Of a stretch of 64,000 nucleotides of DNA, positions 1-10,771 are shown in pieces. Source of the stretch: Salinicola peritrichatus (GTDB lineage Bacteria; Pseudomonadota; Gammaproteobacteria; Pseudomonadales; Halomonadaceae). The stretch is taken from contig NZ_PZJU01000002.1 of the NCBI RefSeq assembly GCF_003206715.1, positions 62,001 to 126,000 of the forward strand. Reading direction: 5' to 3'. A program made the translations under genes and the position numbers. The number at the start of each line of letters is the position of its first letter. Position 1 is the first letter of the stretch. Under the pieces are notes generated by a model. The model saw only the letters and a list, made by a program, of their open reading frames with translations. It was not told the origin of the DNA and ran no database searches.

Positions 1-1
1 G

Positions 2-721
2 GAACTGGGTGGCAAATCGCCGTTGATCGTGTTCGACGACGCCGATCTCGACCGCGCCGCCGACGCCGCGATGATGGCCAACTTCTACTCCAGCGGCCAG
101 GTCTGCACCAACGGCACCCGGGTGTTCGTGCACCGCTCGGTCAAGCAGGCGTTCGAAGCCAGGATCGTCGAACGCGTCAATCGGGTGAAGGCCGGTGACC
201 CGCTCGATCCGGAGACCAACTTCGGTCCGCTGGTCAGCTTCGAGCATCTGGAAAAAGTCTCGAGCTATCTGGAGATCGCCCGGCAGGACGGCGCGCGCCT
301 GCTCGCCGGCGGCAAGCGCATGACCGATGGCGAGTTCGCCAACGGCGCCTGGGTCGCCCCGACGGTCTACACCGACTGCAGCGACGACATGCGCATCGTC
401 CGCGAGGAGGTCTTCGGGCCGATCATGGCGATCCTGGCCTTCGATGACGAAGAAGAGGTCATTCGGCGCGCCAACGACACCGAGTACGGCCTGGCCGCCG
501 GCCTGTTCACCGAAGGACTCAACCGCGCCCACCGCGTGATCCAGCGTATCGAAGCCGGCATCTGCTGGATCAACACCTGGGGCGACTCCCCGGCCGAAAT
601 GCCGGTCGGCGGCTACAAGCAGTCCGGTATCGGCCGCGAGAACGGCGTCGAGACGCTGGCGCACTACACCCAGACCAAATCCGTCCAGGTCGAGATGGGG
701 CCGTTCGTTTCGGTGTTTTGA
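2..721 (+). CDS. betB: Betaine aldehyde dehydrogenase, 3' part (truncated by window start)
   Basis: This NAD(P)-dependent aldehyde dehydrogenase oxidises betaine aldehyde to glycine betaine, the second step of choline-to-betaine osmoprotectant synthesis in the cytosol. The reading frame is open from base 2. The first residues are [10 protein letters not shown], the conserved ALDH motif with the catalytic glutamate. The nucleophilic cysteine is seen in [11 protein letters not shown] at about residue 35 of the fragment, followed by EEVFGPI and a typical ALDH C-terminus. About 239 residues remain, roughly the last half of the usual 490. The assignment as BetB rather than another ALDH rests mainly on betA lying immediately downstream on the same strand, the standard bet order. 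betI and the betB start would lie outside the window. Confidence 0.9.
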   Translation, partial: ELGGKSPLIVFDDADLDRAADAAMMANFYSSGQVCTNGTRVFVHRSVKQAFEARIVERVNRVKAGDPLDPETNFGPLVSFEHLEKVSSYLEIARQDGARLLAGGKRMTDGEFANGAWVAPTVYTDCSDDMRIVREEVFGPIMAILAFDDEEEVIRRANDTEYGLAAGLFTEGLNRAHRVIQRIEAGICWINTWGDSPAEMPVGGYKQSGIGRENGVETLAHYTQTKSVQVEMGPFVSVF

Positions 722-964
722 CGAGGAAGAGTGAAGCGCCGCTGCGCGGCTAGAAGAAGGAAGTACGAAGTGAAGCGCCGCTGCGCGGCTAGAAGAGAGA
801 AGTACGAAGTGAAGCGCCGCTGCGCGGCTAGAAGAGAGAAGTACGGCGCTGCGCGCCTGAAGGAGGAAGAAAACATATAGTTTACTTCTCTGTACGTCTT
901 CTTATTTCTTCCCTCTTCCTTCTTCCCTCTTGTCTCTTAACTTTCTTTTCTCAGGAGCGCGTCC
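722..964. repeat. betB-betA spacer with 39-bp tandem repeat of mini-hairpins
   Basis: A 39-bp unit is repeated about three times (731-769, 770-808, 809-847), with a shorter fourth copy to about 870. Each unit holds a small perfect hairpin (GCCGC, loop TGC, GCGGC) and a purine-rich linker. From about 883 to 943 the DNA becomes pyrimidine-rich (CTTCCCTCTT-like), roughly the complement of the linker, so the spacer is loosely an inverted repeat. The betA Shine-Dalgarno (AGGAG, 952-956) follows. The same mini-hairpin style recurs at 2885-2950 and 10556-10642. It is not a CRISPR: there are no unique spacers. Confidence 0.85.
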
Positions 965-2665
965 ATGCAACAGGCTCGCGAATTCGACTACATCATCATT
1001 GGTGCCGGCTCGGCGGGTAACGTGCTGGCAACGCGCCTGACCGAGGATCCCGATGTCAGCGTGCTGCTGCTGGAAGCGGGCGGACCGGACTATCGCGCCG
1101 ATTTCCGCACGCAAATGCCGGCGGCACTGGCCTATCCGCTACAGGGCAAGCGCTACAACTGGGCCTTCGAGACCGATCCCGAACCACACATGGACAACCG
1201 TCGCATGGAGTGCGGTCGCGGCAAGGGCCTGGGCGGTTCGTCATTGATCAACGGCATGTGCTATGTCCGCGGCAATGCGCTGGATCTGGATAACTGGGCC
1301 AAGCAGCCGGGGCTGGAGGATTGGCGCTATCTCGACTGTCTGCCCTACTACAAGAAGGCGGAGGCCCGGGATATCGGCCCCAACGACTACCATGGCGGCG
1401 ACGGCCCGCTGAGCGTGACCACGCCCAAGGATGGCAACAACCCGCTCTACCAGGCCTTTATCGAGGCCGGCGTTCAGGCGGGCTATCCGCGTACTGACGA
1501 CCTCAACGGCTACCAGCAGGAAGGTTTCGGTCCGATGGACCGTACCACCACGCCGAACGGCCGCCGTTCGTCCACCGCGCGGGGTTATCTCGACATCGCC
1601 AAGCAGCGTGGCAATCTGACCATCGTCACCCACGCCACCACCGACCGTATTCTGTTCGAGGATCAGCGTGCCATCGGCGTCAATTACCTGCACGATCATC
1701 TCAACAACAGCCAACCGCGTCAGGCCCTGGCCCGGCGCGAGGTGCTGCTGTGCGCCGGCGCCATCGCCTCGCCGCAGATCCTGCAGCGTTCCGGGATCGG
1801 CGACCCGGAGCTACTGAAGCAGCATGGCATTCCCGTCGTTCACGACCTCAAGGGCGTCGGCGAGAATCTCCAGGATCATCTGGAGATGTACATCCAGTAC
1901 GAATGCAAGCAGCCGATTTCGCTCTATCCGGCGCTGAAGTGGTACAACCAGCCGAAGATCGGCGCGGAGTGGATGCTCCTGGGCCGTGGCCTGGGCGCCA
2001 GCAACCACTTCGAAGCCGGTGCCTTCATTCGCACCGACGAAGCCGAAGCCTGGCCCAATCTTCAGTACCACTTCCTGCCGATCGCGATCAGCTATAACGG
2101 CAAGAGCGCGGTCCAGGCCCACGGCTTCCAGGCCCATGTCGGCTCGATGCGCTCGGCAAGCCGCGGCCGGGTCCGACTGCGCGACGGCAACCCCAGGAGC
2201 GCGCCGAGCATTCTGTTCAACTACATGTCCACCCAGCGTGACTGGGAAGAGTTCCGGGCCGCGATCCGGCTGACTCGCGAGATCATCAACCAGCCGGCAA
2301 TGGACGCCTACCGTGGCCGCGAGATCTCGCCGGGGCCGGACGTGCAGTCCGACGCAGAACTCGACGCCTTCGTGCGCCAGCACGCCGAGACCGCCTATCA
2401 TCCCTGCGGCACCTGTCGCATGGGTACCGGCGAGGATGCGGTGGTCGACACCGAGGGCCGCGTGCACGGCTTGCAGGGGCTGCGCGTCATCGACGCCTCG
2501 ATCATGCCGCAGATCGTGACCGGCAACCTCAACGCCACGACCATCATGATTGCCGAGAAGCTGGCCGATCGGGTGCGCGGGCGCGCGCCATTGCCGGCGG
2601 CCGAGGTGCCCTACTACGTGGCCAATGGCGCGCCGGCGCGCCAGGCCCCGGCCAGGGCATCTTAG
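965..2665 (+). CDS. betA: Choline dehydrogenase (GMC oxidoreductase)
   Basis: This FAD-dependent, membrane-associated oxidoreductase converts choline to betaine aldehyde and feeds BetB. At 566 residues it is close to E. coli BetA (556). The N-terminus has the FAD dinucleotide motif [10 protein letters not shown] with the acidic end LLLEAGG. GMC signature 1 is seen as [20 protein letters not shown] and signature 2 around [17 protein letters not shown]. The active-site region HPCGTCRMG and the C-terminal [16 protein letters not shown] are present. ATG 965 is chosen because AGGAG stands at 952-956 and the next residues lead directly into the FAD motif. It is probably cotranscribed with betB across the repeat-rich spacer. 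Confidence 0.96.
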   Translation: MQQAREFDYIIIGAGSAGNVLATRLTEDPDVSVLLLEAGGPDYRADFRTQMPAALAYPLQGKRYNWAFETDPEPHMDNRRMECGRGKGLGGSSLINGMCYVRGNALDLDNWAKQPGLEDWRYLDCLPYYKKAEARDIGPNDYHGGDGPLSVTTPKDGNNPLYQAFIEAGVQAGYPRTDDLNGYQQEGFGPMDRTTTPNGRRSSTARGYLDIAKQRGNLTIVTHATTDRILFEDQRAIGVNYLHDHLNNSQPRQALARREVLLCAGAIASPQILQRSGIGDPELLKQHGIPVVHDLKGVGENLQDHLEMYIQYECKQPISLYPALKWYNQPKIGAEWMLLGRGLGASNHFEAGAFIRTDEAEAWPNLQYHFLPIAISYNGKSAVQAHGFQAHVGSMRSASRGRVRLRDGNPRSAPSILFNYMSTQRDWEEFRAAIRLTREIINQPAMDAYRGREISPGPDVQSDAELDAFVRQHAETAYHPCGTCRMGTGEDAVVDTEGRVHGLQGLRVIDASIMPQIVTGNLNATTIMIAEKLADRVRGRAPLPAAEVPYYVANGAPARQAPARAS

Positions 2666-3108
2666 GTCATGTACGAAAACTGTCTGCGCTCGCCGACTTT
2701 TCGTACACGCCCTTAGCTTAGCGATTCATCACGACACACAAACCCGGCCCCGAGTCGGGTTTGTCGTTCATGGCTCGCAGCTCGTAGCCCGCAGCCCATC
2801 GGGTCTTCGCTTTTGCCCTTGGTTTTGCTCGAAGCTCGCTGCTCGTGTCTCGTCGCTGCTTTTTGCTTTTGATCTGGCTTTCTCTTCAGGCGTACAGCGC
2901 CGATCTTCCAGCTTTCAGGCACGAAGTGCCGCTCTTCCAACTTCCAGCTGTTTTTTACGCACTACTTGCGCATTTCTCGAACACTGTTCCGTTAGACTGC
3001 GAATCTGTCTAGCATGGGGCACGCGTCCGGCCGAGAGAACCTTGGCCTTGCCTGGCTCATGCCCGGGCTTCCATCGCGCCGTTGCCAACGCTTGCCGTCA
3101 CAGGATTG
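2666..3108. other. 443-bp intergenic region with hairpin, degenerate heptamers and mini-hairpins
   Basis: No credible gene is seen. After the betA stop there is a terminator-like hairpin (2739-2763). Degenerate GCTCGTA-type heptamers follow at 2773-2800 and again at 2827-2854. Two mini-hairpins (GGCGT/ACA/GCGCC near 2889 and GGCAC/GAA/GTGCC near 2916) are separated by CTTCC-rich linkers. The promoter of the downstream RND operon should lie in 2950-3100; I could not place a convincing -35/-10 pair. Confidence 0.6.
2739..2763 (+). terminator. Probable terminator after betA
   Basis: A stem CAAACCCG/CGGGTTTG encloses a short GC loop, about 75 bp after the betA stop. Only a weak T-run (TCGTTC) follows, so termination may be inefficient or the hairpin may have another role. 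Confidence 0.5.
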
Positions 3109-4332
3109 ATGCCATCCATGCCGTCTTCGTCCTCTCCTCGTTCCCGCCATACCCTGCGCTGGGTAGTGATTTTCGTCCTCGTCGTCATTGCCGCGGCCGT
3201 CGCTTATCGCTTCTTCTCGGGCGACAAGAACACGCCGGCGAATCAGAACGGCATGGGTGGCGCCCCGGCAACGGCGGTGTCGGCGATTGCCGCCAGCCAG
3301 GGCGACCTGCCGATCAGGCTGAGCGCGCTGGGTACGGTGCGACCGCTGGCGAGCATCGCGATCCGCCCGCGCGTCGAGGGCGAATTGATCGAGGTGAACT
3401 TCGAGGAAGGAGAAATGGTCCAGCAGGGCCAGGTGCTGGCGCAAATCGACCCACGCGACTATCAGGCGCAGCTCGACCAGGCCAAGGGCCAGCTGGCCCA
3501 GGACCAGGCCCAGCTGGCCTCGGCGCGGGAAGACCTGGCGCGCTACGAGAAGCTGATCCAGACCAACTACGTCTCGCGCCAGGAACTGGAGCAGCAGCGC
3601 CAGCTGGTACGCCAGTACGAAGGCACCGTGGCCAGCGACCAGGCCAGCGTGCAGAGCGCTCAGGTTCAGCTCGACTATACCCGGATCACCGCGCCGATCA
3701 CCGGCGTCGTCGGCATTCGCAACATCGATCCCGGCAACATCGTGCAACTGGGTGACGACGACCCCATCGTCACCATCACCCAGCTCGACCCGATCTCGGT
3801 GATCTTCTCGCTGCCCAGTCGCTACGTGGATACCGTGCGCGCCCGTCTGGCCACCGGCGACAAACCCTCGGTGAGCGTGACCGGCACCGACGGCGAGACC
3901 TTCAGCGGCGAACTCACCAGCATCGACAGCAACATCAATAGTGCCACCGGCACCATTCGCCTGCGGGCCACGCTCGACAATCCCGAGGGCGGTCTCTATC
4001 CCAACGCCTACGTCGATGTCAGCCTGGTATCGCAGATTCTCGAGGACCGGGTCATCGTTCCCGAACCCGCGGTCCAGACGGGCCAGGACGGCAACTATGT
4101 CTACGTGGTCAACGACGACGACACCGTCAGCCGCCGCGACGTCACCCTGACCACCACCCAGGGCACCCAGAGCGCCATCGCCAGCGGCGTCGATCCCGGC
4201 GAGCGCGTGGTCGTCGACGGCGTCGACAGCCTGCGCGAAGGCGCCAAGGTTCGCGTGGTCAGCGATGCGCTGCCGGGCGAATCGAGCGACGAAGTGGATG
4301 AAACCGGAGGCGAGGACGGCAGCGCCTCATGA
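3109..4332 (+). CDS. RND efflux periplasmic adaptor (HlyD/MFP family, MdtA-like)
   Basis: This is the membrane fusion protein that links an inner-membrane RND pump to an outer-membrane channel. The N-terminus has one membrane-spanning or signal segment ([19 protein letters not shown]). A lipoyl half-motif follows ([20 protein letters not shown]), then a Gln-rich alpha-helical hairpin and the second lipoyl half ([20 protein letters not shown]), then a beta-barrel and membrane-proximal domain and an acidic tail. The start is uncertain: ATG 3109 and ATG 3118 are both possible, with AGGA at 3102-3105. It overlaps the next gene by ATGA. One adaptor followed by two different RND permeases is the MdtABC/MuxABC architecture. 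No outer-membrane factor gene follows, so a TolC-type channel must come from elsewhere. Confidence 0.9.
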   Translation: MPSMPSSSSPRSRHTLRWVVIFVLVVIAAAVAYRFFSGDKNTPANQNGMGGAPATAVSAIAASQGDLPIRLSALGTVRPLASIAIRPRVEGELIEVNFEEGEMVQQGQVLAQIDPRDYQAQLDQAKGQLAQDQAQLASAREDLARYEKLIQTNYVSRQELEQQRQLVRQYEGTVASDQASVQSAQVQLDYTRITAPITGVVGIRNIDPGNIVQLGDDDPIVTITQLDPISVIFSLPSRYVDTVRARLATGDKPSVSVTGTDGETFSGELTSIDSNINSATGTIRLRATLDNPEGGLYPNAYVDVSLVSQILEDRVIVPEPAVQTGQDGNYVYVVNDDDTVSRRDVTLTTTQGTQSAIASGVDPGERVVVDGVDSLREGAKVRVVSDALPGESSDEVDETGGEDGSAS

Positions 4333-7300
4333 ATCCCTCCCGCCTGTTCATCCTGCGCCCGGTCGCCACCTCGCTGGTGATGCTGGCGATCCTGATCGCC
4401 GGCGCCCTGGCCTATCGTCTGCTGACCATCTCGTCGCTGCCGGAAGTCGACTTCCCCACGATCCAGGTCACCACGCTCTATCCGGGCGCCGGGCCGGACG
4501 TGATGCTCTCCCACGTCACCTCGCCGCTGGAGGACGAACTGGGCGAGATCGCCGGGCTGGAAGACATGAGTTCGACCAGCACCGGCGGCGCATCGCTGAT
4601 TACCCTGCGCTTCTCGCTGGACTCCGACCTGGGCGTCGCCGAGCAGGAGGTGCAGGCGGCGCTGAGCCAGGCCGAAACCCTGCTGCCGGACGACCTGCCG
4701 CGTCCGCCCAGCTACAGCAAGGTCAATCCGGCGGATACGCCGATCATGACCCTGGCGGTCAGTTCCAAGACCCTGCCGCTGACCGATGTCTACGATCTGG
4801 TCGATACCCGCATGGCACAGAAGATCGCCCAGATCAGTGGCGTCGGCCAGGTCAAGCTGGCCGGCGGCCATCAGCCCGCCGTGCGCGTCACCGTCGATTC
4901 GCGTCAGTTGGCCGCCTACGGGCTCGATCTCGCGGCGGTACGCAGTGCCATCGATGCCGCCAACGTCAACCGGGCCAAGGGCACGCTCTACGGCCCCTAT
5001 CGCGCCTACACCATCGATGCCAACGACCAGTTGCTCTCCGCGGATGGCTATCGCGATCTGATCCTGAAGGCGGACAACGGCAGCGTACTGCGGCTCTCCG
5101 ACGTCGCCACGGTCGAGGATGGCGCCGAGAACGCCTATCTTTCGGCCTGGGCCAATCGCGAGGGCGCGATTCTGATCGACGTGTTGCGCCAGCCCGGCGC
5201 CAATGTCGTCGCGGTGGCCGACGCCATCAAGCAGAGCCTGCCGGGGCTGGAGAACACCCTGCCCGGCGCCGTCGATGTCCGCGTGCTGACCGACCGCACC
5301 ACCACCATCCGCGCCGCCGTCGAGGACGTGCAATTCGAATTGATGCTGGCGATCGCGCTGGTGGTGATGGTCACCTTCCTGTTCCTGCGCAACCTGCCGG
5401 CAACGCTGATCCCGAGCCTGGCGGTGCCGCTGTCGCTCATCGGTACCTTCGGTGCGATGTATGTGTTCGGCTTCAGCCTCAACAACCTGACGCTGATGGC
5501 GCTGACCATCGCCACCGGCTTCGTCATCGACGACGCCATCGTGGTGCTGGAGAACATCACCCGCTACATCGAGAAGGGCGAGAAACCGCTGGACGCGGCA
5601 CTCAAGGGTTCGCGCCAGATCGGCTTCACCATCCTCTCGCTGACCGTCTCGCTGCTGGCGGTGCTGATCCCGCTGGTGTTCATGAGCGGCGTCGTCGGCG
5701 TGCTGTTCCGCGAATTCGCGCTGACGCTGGCGATCTCGATTCTGATCTCGGCCTTCGTCTCGCTGACGCTGACGCCGATGCTCTGCGCGCGCTGGCTCAA
5801 ACATCACCCCGAGGCCGCCGGGGAAACCGACGACGAAGCCCTGGTACGCGGCCGCCAGGGGTTGTTCGGGCGGGTCACGCGCGGCTACGAACACGCCCTC
5901 GACTGGGTGCTCGGCCACCAGACGCTGACGCTCATGGTCGCGCTCGGCACGCTGGCGGTGACCGCGCTGCTGTTCGTGACCACGCCCAAGGGGCTGTTCC
6001 CGGTGCAGGATACCGGCGTCATCCGCGGTATCACCACGGCGACCCAGTCGACTTCCTTCGCGGCGATGTCGGCGCGCCAGCAGCAACTGGTCGACCGTCT
6101 GTTGCAGGATCCCGCCGTCGAAAGTCTCTCCTCGAGCATCGGTATCGACGGCACCAACACCACGCTCAACAGTGGCCGGCTATCGATCAACCTCAAGCCG
6201 CTGGACGAGCGCGACGATCTCGATACCGTTCTCGCCCGCCTGCGCCAGGCGGACGCCGACATTCCCGGCCTGTCGCTGGCGCTGCAGCCGGTGCAGGACC
6301 TGACCCTGGAAGACACCATCAGTCGCTACCCCTATCAGTTCGCGCTGACCCAGGGCGATCGCGACATGCTGAACGCCGATGCGGCCAAGATGCTCGAAAG
6401 GCTGCGCCAGGAGCCGGCGATCGCCAACGTCAGCAGCGACGTGCAGAACGCCGGGCGCAAGCTCGAAGTGACCATCGACCGCGCCCGCGCCGGGCAACTC
6501 GGCATCAGCGTCGCCGACATCGACGACGCGCTCTACGACGCCTTCGGCCAGCGTCTGGTCTCGACCATCTTCACCCAGGCCAGTCAGTACCGCGTGGTAC
6601 TCGCCGCCAATGCCACCGACAGCGACGGCCCCGAAGCGCTGTCGCGTCTCTACGTGACCAATGACGACGACGAACTGGTGCCGCTCTCGACCCTGGTCAC
6701 GCTGACCGAGCGCACCACCCCGCTGTCGCTGCAGCGTCAGAATCAGTTTCCCTCGGCGCTGATGTCGTTCGCGGTGGCCGATGGTTATTCGCTCTCGGAT
6801 GCCTTCGCCGCCGTGGATGCCGCCGCGCAAGAGAGCTTGAGCGACCAGACCCAGCTCGACTATCGCGGGGCGGCGCTCGCCTACACCGATTCCACCAGCG
6901 ATACGCTATGGCTGATCGCGGCGGCGCTGATCACCATGTATATCGTGCTGGGCATTCTCTACGAGAGCTACATTCATCCGCTCACCATCCTGTCGACACT
7001 GCCGTCGGCGGCGATCGGCGCGCTGCTGGCGTTACAGCTGAGCGGCAATTCGCTGGGCCTGGTGGCGATCATCGGCATCATCCTGCTGATCGGCATCGTC
7101 AAGAAGAACGCGATCATGATGATCGACTTCGCACTGGAGGCGCAGCGCGAGCGCGGCATGTCGGCGGACAAGGCGATTCATACCGCCGCGTTGCTGCGCT
7201 TCCGGCCGATCATGATGACCACCTTCGCCGCCCTGCTCGGTGCGCTGCCGCTGATGTTCGCCAGCGGCTACGGCGCCGAGCTGCGCCAGCCGCTCGGCAT

Positions 7301-7436
7301 GACCATGGTCGGCGGCCTGCTGTTGAGCCAGTTGCTGACGCTGTTCACCACGCCGGTGGTCTATCTGTTCTTTGATCGTCTCGCGGCGCGCTGGCGCCAT
7401 GAATCCGGCACCGATACCCGAGAGGTCGAGCCGTGA
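4329..7436 (+). CDS. RND efflux permease subunit 1 (MdtB/MuxB-like)
   Basis: This is a proton-driven inner-membrane transporter of the AcrB/HAE-1 superfamily, 1035 residues, the usual size. The first transmembrane helix follows the short N-terminus [19 protein letters not shown]. The proton-relay helix contains [20 protein letters not shown], with the paired aspartates of RND pumps. The second half repeats the fold, with [15 protein letters not shown]. It starts within the adaptor stop (ATGA) and ends in a GTGA overlap with the second permease, so the three are translationally coupled. In MdtBC-type pumps the two permeases form a heterotrimer. The exported compounds cannot be deduced from sequence. 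Confidence 0.93.
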   Translation: MNPSRLFILRPVATSLVMLAILIAGALAYRLLTISSLPEVDFPTIQVTTLYPGAGPDVMLSHVTSPLEDELGEIAGLEDMSSTSTGGASLITLRFSLDSDLGVAEQEVQAALSQAETLLPDDLPRPPSYSKVNPADTPIMTLAVSSKTLPLTDVYDLVDTRMAQKIAQISGVGQVKLAGGHQPAVRVTVDSRQLAAYGLDLAAVRSAIDAANVNRAKGTLYGPYRAYTIDANDQLLSADGYRDLILKADNGSVLRLSDVATVEDGAENAYLSAWANREGAILIDVLRQPGANVVAVADAIKQSLPGLENTLPGAVDVRVLTDRTTTIRAAVEDVQFELMLAIALVVMVTFLFLRNLPATLIPSLAVPLSLIGTFGAMYVFGFSLNNLTLMALTIATGFVIDDAIVVLENITRYIEKGEKPLDAALKGSRQIGFTILSLTVSLLAVLIPLVFMSGVVGVLFREFALTLAISILISAFVSLTLTPMLCARWLKHHPEAAGETDDEALVRGRQGLFGRVTRGYEHALDWVLGHQTLTLMVALGTLAVTALLFVTTPKGLFPVQDTGVIRGITTATQSTSFAAMSARQQQLVDRLLQDPAVESLSSSIGIDGTNTTLNSGRLSINLKPLDERDDLDTVLARLRQADADIPGLSLALQPVQDLTLEDTISRYPYQFALTQGDRDMLNADAAKMLERLRQEPAIANVSSDVQNAGRKLEVTIDRARAGQLGISVADIDDALYDAFGQRLVSTIFTQASQYRVVLAANATDSDGPEALSRLYVTNDDDELVPLSTLVTLTERTTPLSLQRQNQFPSALMSFAVADGYSLSDAFAAVDAAAQESLSDQTQLDYRGAALAYTDSTSDTLWLIAAALITMYIVLGILYESYIHPLTILSTLPSAAIGALLALQLSGNSLGLVAIIGIILLIGIVKKNAIMMIDFALEAQRERGMSADKAIHTAALLRFRPIMMTTFAALLGALPLMFASGYGAELRQPLGMTMVGGLLLSQLLTLFTTPVVYLFFDRLAARWRHESGTDTREVEP

Positions 7437-10400
7437 GCCTGTCGTCGCCCTTCGTGCGGCGGCCGGTGGCGACGATCCTGTTGGCGCTGGCGGTGGTGCT
7501 GCTCGGCTCGCTCGCCTACGAACGCCTGCCGGTGGCACCGCTGCCCAACGTCTCGTACCCGACCATCATGGTCACCGCCAGCCTGAGCGGAGCCAATCCG
7601 GAAACCATGGCCTCCACCGTGGCCACGCCGCTGGAGCGCTCGCTGGGTCGGATTCCGGGGATTACCGAGATGACCTCGTCGAGCAGCGACGGCGCCACCA
7701 GCATCGTGGTGCAGTTCGATCTGGACAAGGACATCAACGTCGCCGCGCAAGAGGTGCAGGCCGCGATCAACGCCGCCCAGCCGCTGCTGCCGAGCGCGAT
7801 GACCAGCCGTCCCAGCTACCGCAAGCTGAATCCGGCGGCGGCGCCGGTGCTGATCCTCTCGGTCACCTCCGATACCTTGCCGACCAGCGAGCTCTATCGC
7901 CTGGCCGACAGTCAGATCGCCCCCCCGATCGCCCAGGTCACCGGCGTCGGCGACGTCAGCGTCGGCGGCAGTTCCTCGCCGGCGGTACGGATCTCGCTCG
8001 ATCCAAGACGCCTCAATCACGCCGGGATCACCCTGGACGCCGTGGCCGGTGCCCTGCGCGCGGCGACGACGCAATCCCCCACCGGCTTCGTCCAGAGCGT
8101 CGAACACCGCTGGGAAGTCGACACCGATTCGCAGCTACTCGAAGCCAGCGACTATCGGCAGATCGTGATCGGGCGCGGCGACGATGGCTCGCAGATGCGC
8201 CTGGGCGACGTCGCCGAGATCCAGGATGGCGTCGAGGATCGCTACAACGTCGGCTTCGAGAACGATCTGCCGGCGGTGCTGCTGGTGATTCACACCACCA
8301 GTGGCGCCAATATCATCGACACCATCGCCGGCGTGCGCGAGCGCCTCGACGAGATCCGCAGCCTGCTGCCCGGCAGCGTCAATTTGCGCGTCCAGCTCGA
8401 TCGTGCGCCCGGCATTCAGGCCTCGCTGCACGAAACCCAGCTGACGCTGCTGCTGGCGATCGTACTCGTCGTGCTGGTGGTGTTCCTGTTCCTGCGCAAC
8501 GCCCGTGCCACCATCATCCCCAGCGTGGCCATTCCGGTATCGCTGGTCGGCACCTTCGCGATGATGTGGGTGTTCGGCTTCTCGCTGGATACGCTGTCGC
8601 TGATGGCGCTGATCGTGTCGATCGGCTTCCTGGTCGACGATGCGATCGTCGTGGTCGAGAACATCGCCCGGCATATCGAGCAGGGCCAGCGGCCATTCCA
8701 GGCGGCGCTGCTGGGCGCCAGGGAGGTCGGCTTCACGGTGACCGCAATGAGCGTGTCGCTGGTGGCGGTGTTCATCCCGCTATTGCTGCTCGGCGGCTTC
8801 ATCGGGCGGCTGTTCCATGAGTTCGCCGTGACCCTGTCGCTGGCCATTCTGGTGTCGCTGATCGTCTCGCTGACCCTGACGCCGATGCTTTGCGCGCGCT
8901 GGCTCAAGCCGCACGTCCGTCGCGAGCGCCAGTCGGCCTGGGATCGCGGGCTCACAGCCATCGGCAACTGGTTCGTCGAGACCTATGCGGTAACGCTGGA
9001 CGTTGCGCTCAAGCACCGCCGTCTGACGCTGCTGTCGTTGATCGCGGTCATCGGCCTCAATGGCTATCTCTATGCCACGGTCGAGAAAGGCTTCGTTCCC
9101 GATCAGGACACCGGCCGCCTGATCGGCACCATGCGGGTCGACCAGGCGCTGTCGTTCGAAGCCTCATCCGACAAGCTGCGCCAGGTGCGCGAACGCCTCA
9201 CCGCCGACCCGGACGTCGCCGGCGTGCTCGGCTTCATGGGCAGCCGGGGGCCGGGGCGTGGCGGCTCGTCGGCGACGCTGTTCATCACCTTGAACGAGGA
9301 CCGACAGCAGTCGACCCAGGCGATCGGCAACCGTCTTACCGCCAGTCTGCAAGGGCTAACCGGGGTCAGCACCTTCATGTTCGCGATGCAGGACATTCGC
9401 GTCGGCGGCCGCCAGAGCAGCGCTTCCCAATACGAGATCACGCTCAAGAGCGACGACCTCGAGTTGCTCGATGACTGGTCGAAGCAGGTGCAGGTGGCGA
9501 TGGAAAACGTCGACGGCATCACCGGAGTCGACAGCGACAATCGTGGCGAGGGGCTGGCCGCCAAGCTGGTGGTCGACCGCGACACCGCCTCGCGCCTCGG
9601 CGTCGACATGAGCACCATCGACACCGCGCTGGGCAACGCCTTCGCCCAGAGCAAGGTGGTCAGCCTCTACGATGCCGACGAGCAGCGCTACGTGGTGATG
9701 GAAGTCACCGCGCCCTACCGCCAGGCGCCCGAGGCGATCGGCGATCTCCACGTCAGTGGAACGGATGGCGAGATGGTACCGATCTCCGCCTTCAGTCATG
9801 TCGAGCGCAGCACCACGCCGGTCAGCGTCAATCATCAGGGCCAGTTCGCCGCGTCGACGATCTCGTTCAACCTGGAGGACGGCGTCTCGCTGGGCGAGGC
9901 CACCGAGCGCATTCGCCAGGCGGTCGACGAGCTGCACCTGCCCACCGCGGTTCAGGTCGACTTCGAGGGCAGCGCCGGCACCTTCCAGAGCGGCGTCGAG
10001 GCGATGCCCTGGCTGATTCTGGCCGCGCTGGTCGCGGTCTATCTGGTCCTGGGGATCCTCTACGAGAGCTACATCCATCCGCTGACGATCCTGTCGACGC
10101 TGCCCTCGGCCGGTATCGGCGCCCTGCTCGCGCTGATGGCGCTCGACACGCCGTTCACGCTGATCGCGCTGATCGGGGTCATCCTGCTGATCGGCGTGGT
10201 CAAGAAAAACGCCATCATGCTGGTGGACTTCGCCGTGGTGTGCGAACGCGAGCAGAACATGACCCCGCTGGAAGCCATACGCCACGCCGCACTGGTGCGC
10301 TTCCGCCCGATCATGATGACCACCCTGGCGGCGCTGCTCGGCGCCGTGCCGCTGCTGCTCGGCACCGACGAGAACGCCGCCCTGCGCGAGCCGCTGGGAA

Positions 10401-10531
10401 TCACCATCATCGGCGGGCTGGTCGTCAGCCAGATACTGACGCTCTACACCACTCCGGTGGTCTATCTCTATCTCGACCGGCTGCACCGGCGCCTGCGCCC
10501 CCGTCGCCTGCCGACGCCGGTGGAAGGCTGA
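7433..10531 (+). CDS. RND efflux permease subunit 2 (MdtC/MuxC-like)
   Basis: This is the second RND permease of the operon, 1032 residues, clearly paralogous to its neighbour. It has an N-terminal helix after [20 protein letters not shown], relay aspartates in [20 protein letters not shown], and a C-terminal [15 protein letters not shown]. The start codon is GTG, overlapping the previous stop as GTGA. Both paralogues keep the paired aspartates, so neither looks inactivated. A repeat-rich region and then fadE follow; no channel protein or regulator gene is attached. Confidence 0.93.
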   Translation: MSLSSPFVRRPVATILLALAVVLLGSLAYERLPVAPLPNVSYPTIMVTASLSGANPETMASTVATPLERSLGRIPGITEMTSSSSDGATSIVVQFDLDKDINVAAQEVQAAINAAQPLLPSAMTSRPSYRKLNPAAAPVLILSVTSDTLPTSELYRLADSQIAPPIAQVTGVGDVSVGGSSSPAVRISLDPRRLNHAGITLDAVAGALRAATTQSPTGFVQSVEHRWEVDTDSQLLEASDYRQIVIGRGDDGSQMRLGDVAEIQDGVEDRYNVGFENDLPAVLLVIHTTSGANIIDTIAGVRERLDEIRSLLPGSVNLRVQLDRAPGIQASLHETQLTLLLAIVLVVLVVFLFLRNARATIIPSVAIPVSLVGTFAMMWVFGFSLDTLSLMALIVSIGFLVDDAIVVVENIARHIEQGQRPFQAALLGAREVGFTVTAMSVSLVAVFIPLLLLGGFIGRLFHEFAVTLSLAILVSLIVSLTLTPMLCARWLKPHVRRERQSAWDRGLTAIGNWFVETYAVTLDVALKHRRLTLLSLIAVIGLNGYLYATVEKGFVPDQDTGRLIGTMRVDQALSFEASSDKLRQVRERLTADPDVAGVLGFMGSRGPGRGGSSATLFITLNEDRQQSTQAIGNRLTASLQGLTGVSTFMFAMQDIRVGGRQSSASQYEITLKSDDLELLDDWSKQVQVAMENVDGITGVDSDNRGEGLAAKLVVDRDTASRLGVDMSTIDTALGNAFAQSKVVSLYDADEQRYVVMEVTAPYRQAPEAIGDLHVSGTDGEMVPISAFSHVERSTTPVSVNHQGQFAASTISFNLEDGVSLGEATERIRQAVDELHLPTAVQVDFEGSAGTFQSGVEAMPWLILAALVAVYLVLGILYESYIHPLTILSTLPSAGIGALLALMALDTPFTLIALIGVILLIGVVKKNAIMLVDFAVVCEREQNMTPLEAIRHAALVRFRPIMMTTLAALLGAVPLLLGTDENAALREPLGITIIGGLVVSQILTLYTTPVVYLYLDRLHRRLRPRRLPTPVEG

Positions 10532-10660
10532 GTAAGCCCGAGAAGGAAGAACTAAGAGGGAAGAGGGAAGAGGGAAGAAGTTTTCTTCCTTCTTCAGGCG
10601 CATAGCGCCGTTCTTCTCTCTTCTAGCCGCGTAGCGGCGCTTATCGCCTTAAGGAATCCG
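10532..10660. repeat. AAGAGGG heptamers and mini-hairpin repeat downstream of the RND operon
   Basis: Three copies of the heptamer AAGAGGG (10554-10574) are followed by pyrimidine-rich DNA. Two mini-hairpins come next: GGCGC/ATA/GCGCC around 10600 and GCCGC/GTA/GCGGC around 10627. The linkers resemble those of the 731-870 array on the opposite strand. Confidence 0.75.
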
Positions 10661-10726
10661 TAGCCCAAAGGATAAGATCGGCGGCTCTAGCCAGCCGTCG
10701 CCCGATCCGCTAGGCTGAAAACCAAA

Positions 10727-10746
10727 ATTCAAACGCTCGTCTGAAT
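10727..10746. promoter_or_regulatory. Probable PsrA/FadR-type operator upstream of fadE
   Basis: The near-perfect palindrome ATTCAAAC-GCTC-GTCTGAAT has one mismatched pair. It lies 25 bp before the fadE start and sits inside a longer dyad (10717-10755) with ACCAAA/TTTGGT arms. It matches the inverted-repeat style reported for TetR-family PsrA regulators of fatty-acid genes in Pseudomonas and related bacteria. The regulator gene is not in the window, so the link is inferred. Confidence 0.55.
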
Positions 10747-10771
10747 TTGGTTTTCTCCCTCGGAGTCCGAC

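Noticed and set aside
731-847. Possible CRISPR array
   Set aside because: The units are contiguous 39-bp tandem repeats with no unique spacers, and no cas genes are in the window.
2550-3755. A 401-codon plus-strand frame spanning the end of betA and the adaptor gene
   Set aside because: It overlaps two well-supported genes in another frame and covers the heptamer/mini-hairpin region; no conserved sequence.
4101-6086. A 661-codon minus-strand frame opposite the RND genes
   Set aside because: Same codon-bias artefact; His/Arg/Gly/Gln-rich translation without motifs, while the plus strand encodes clear RND transporters.
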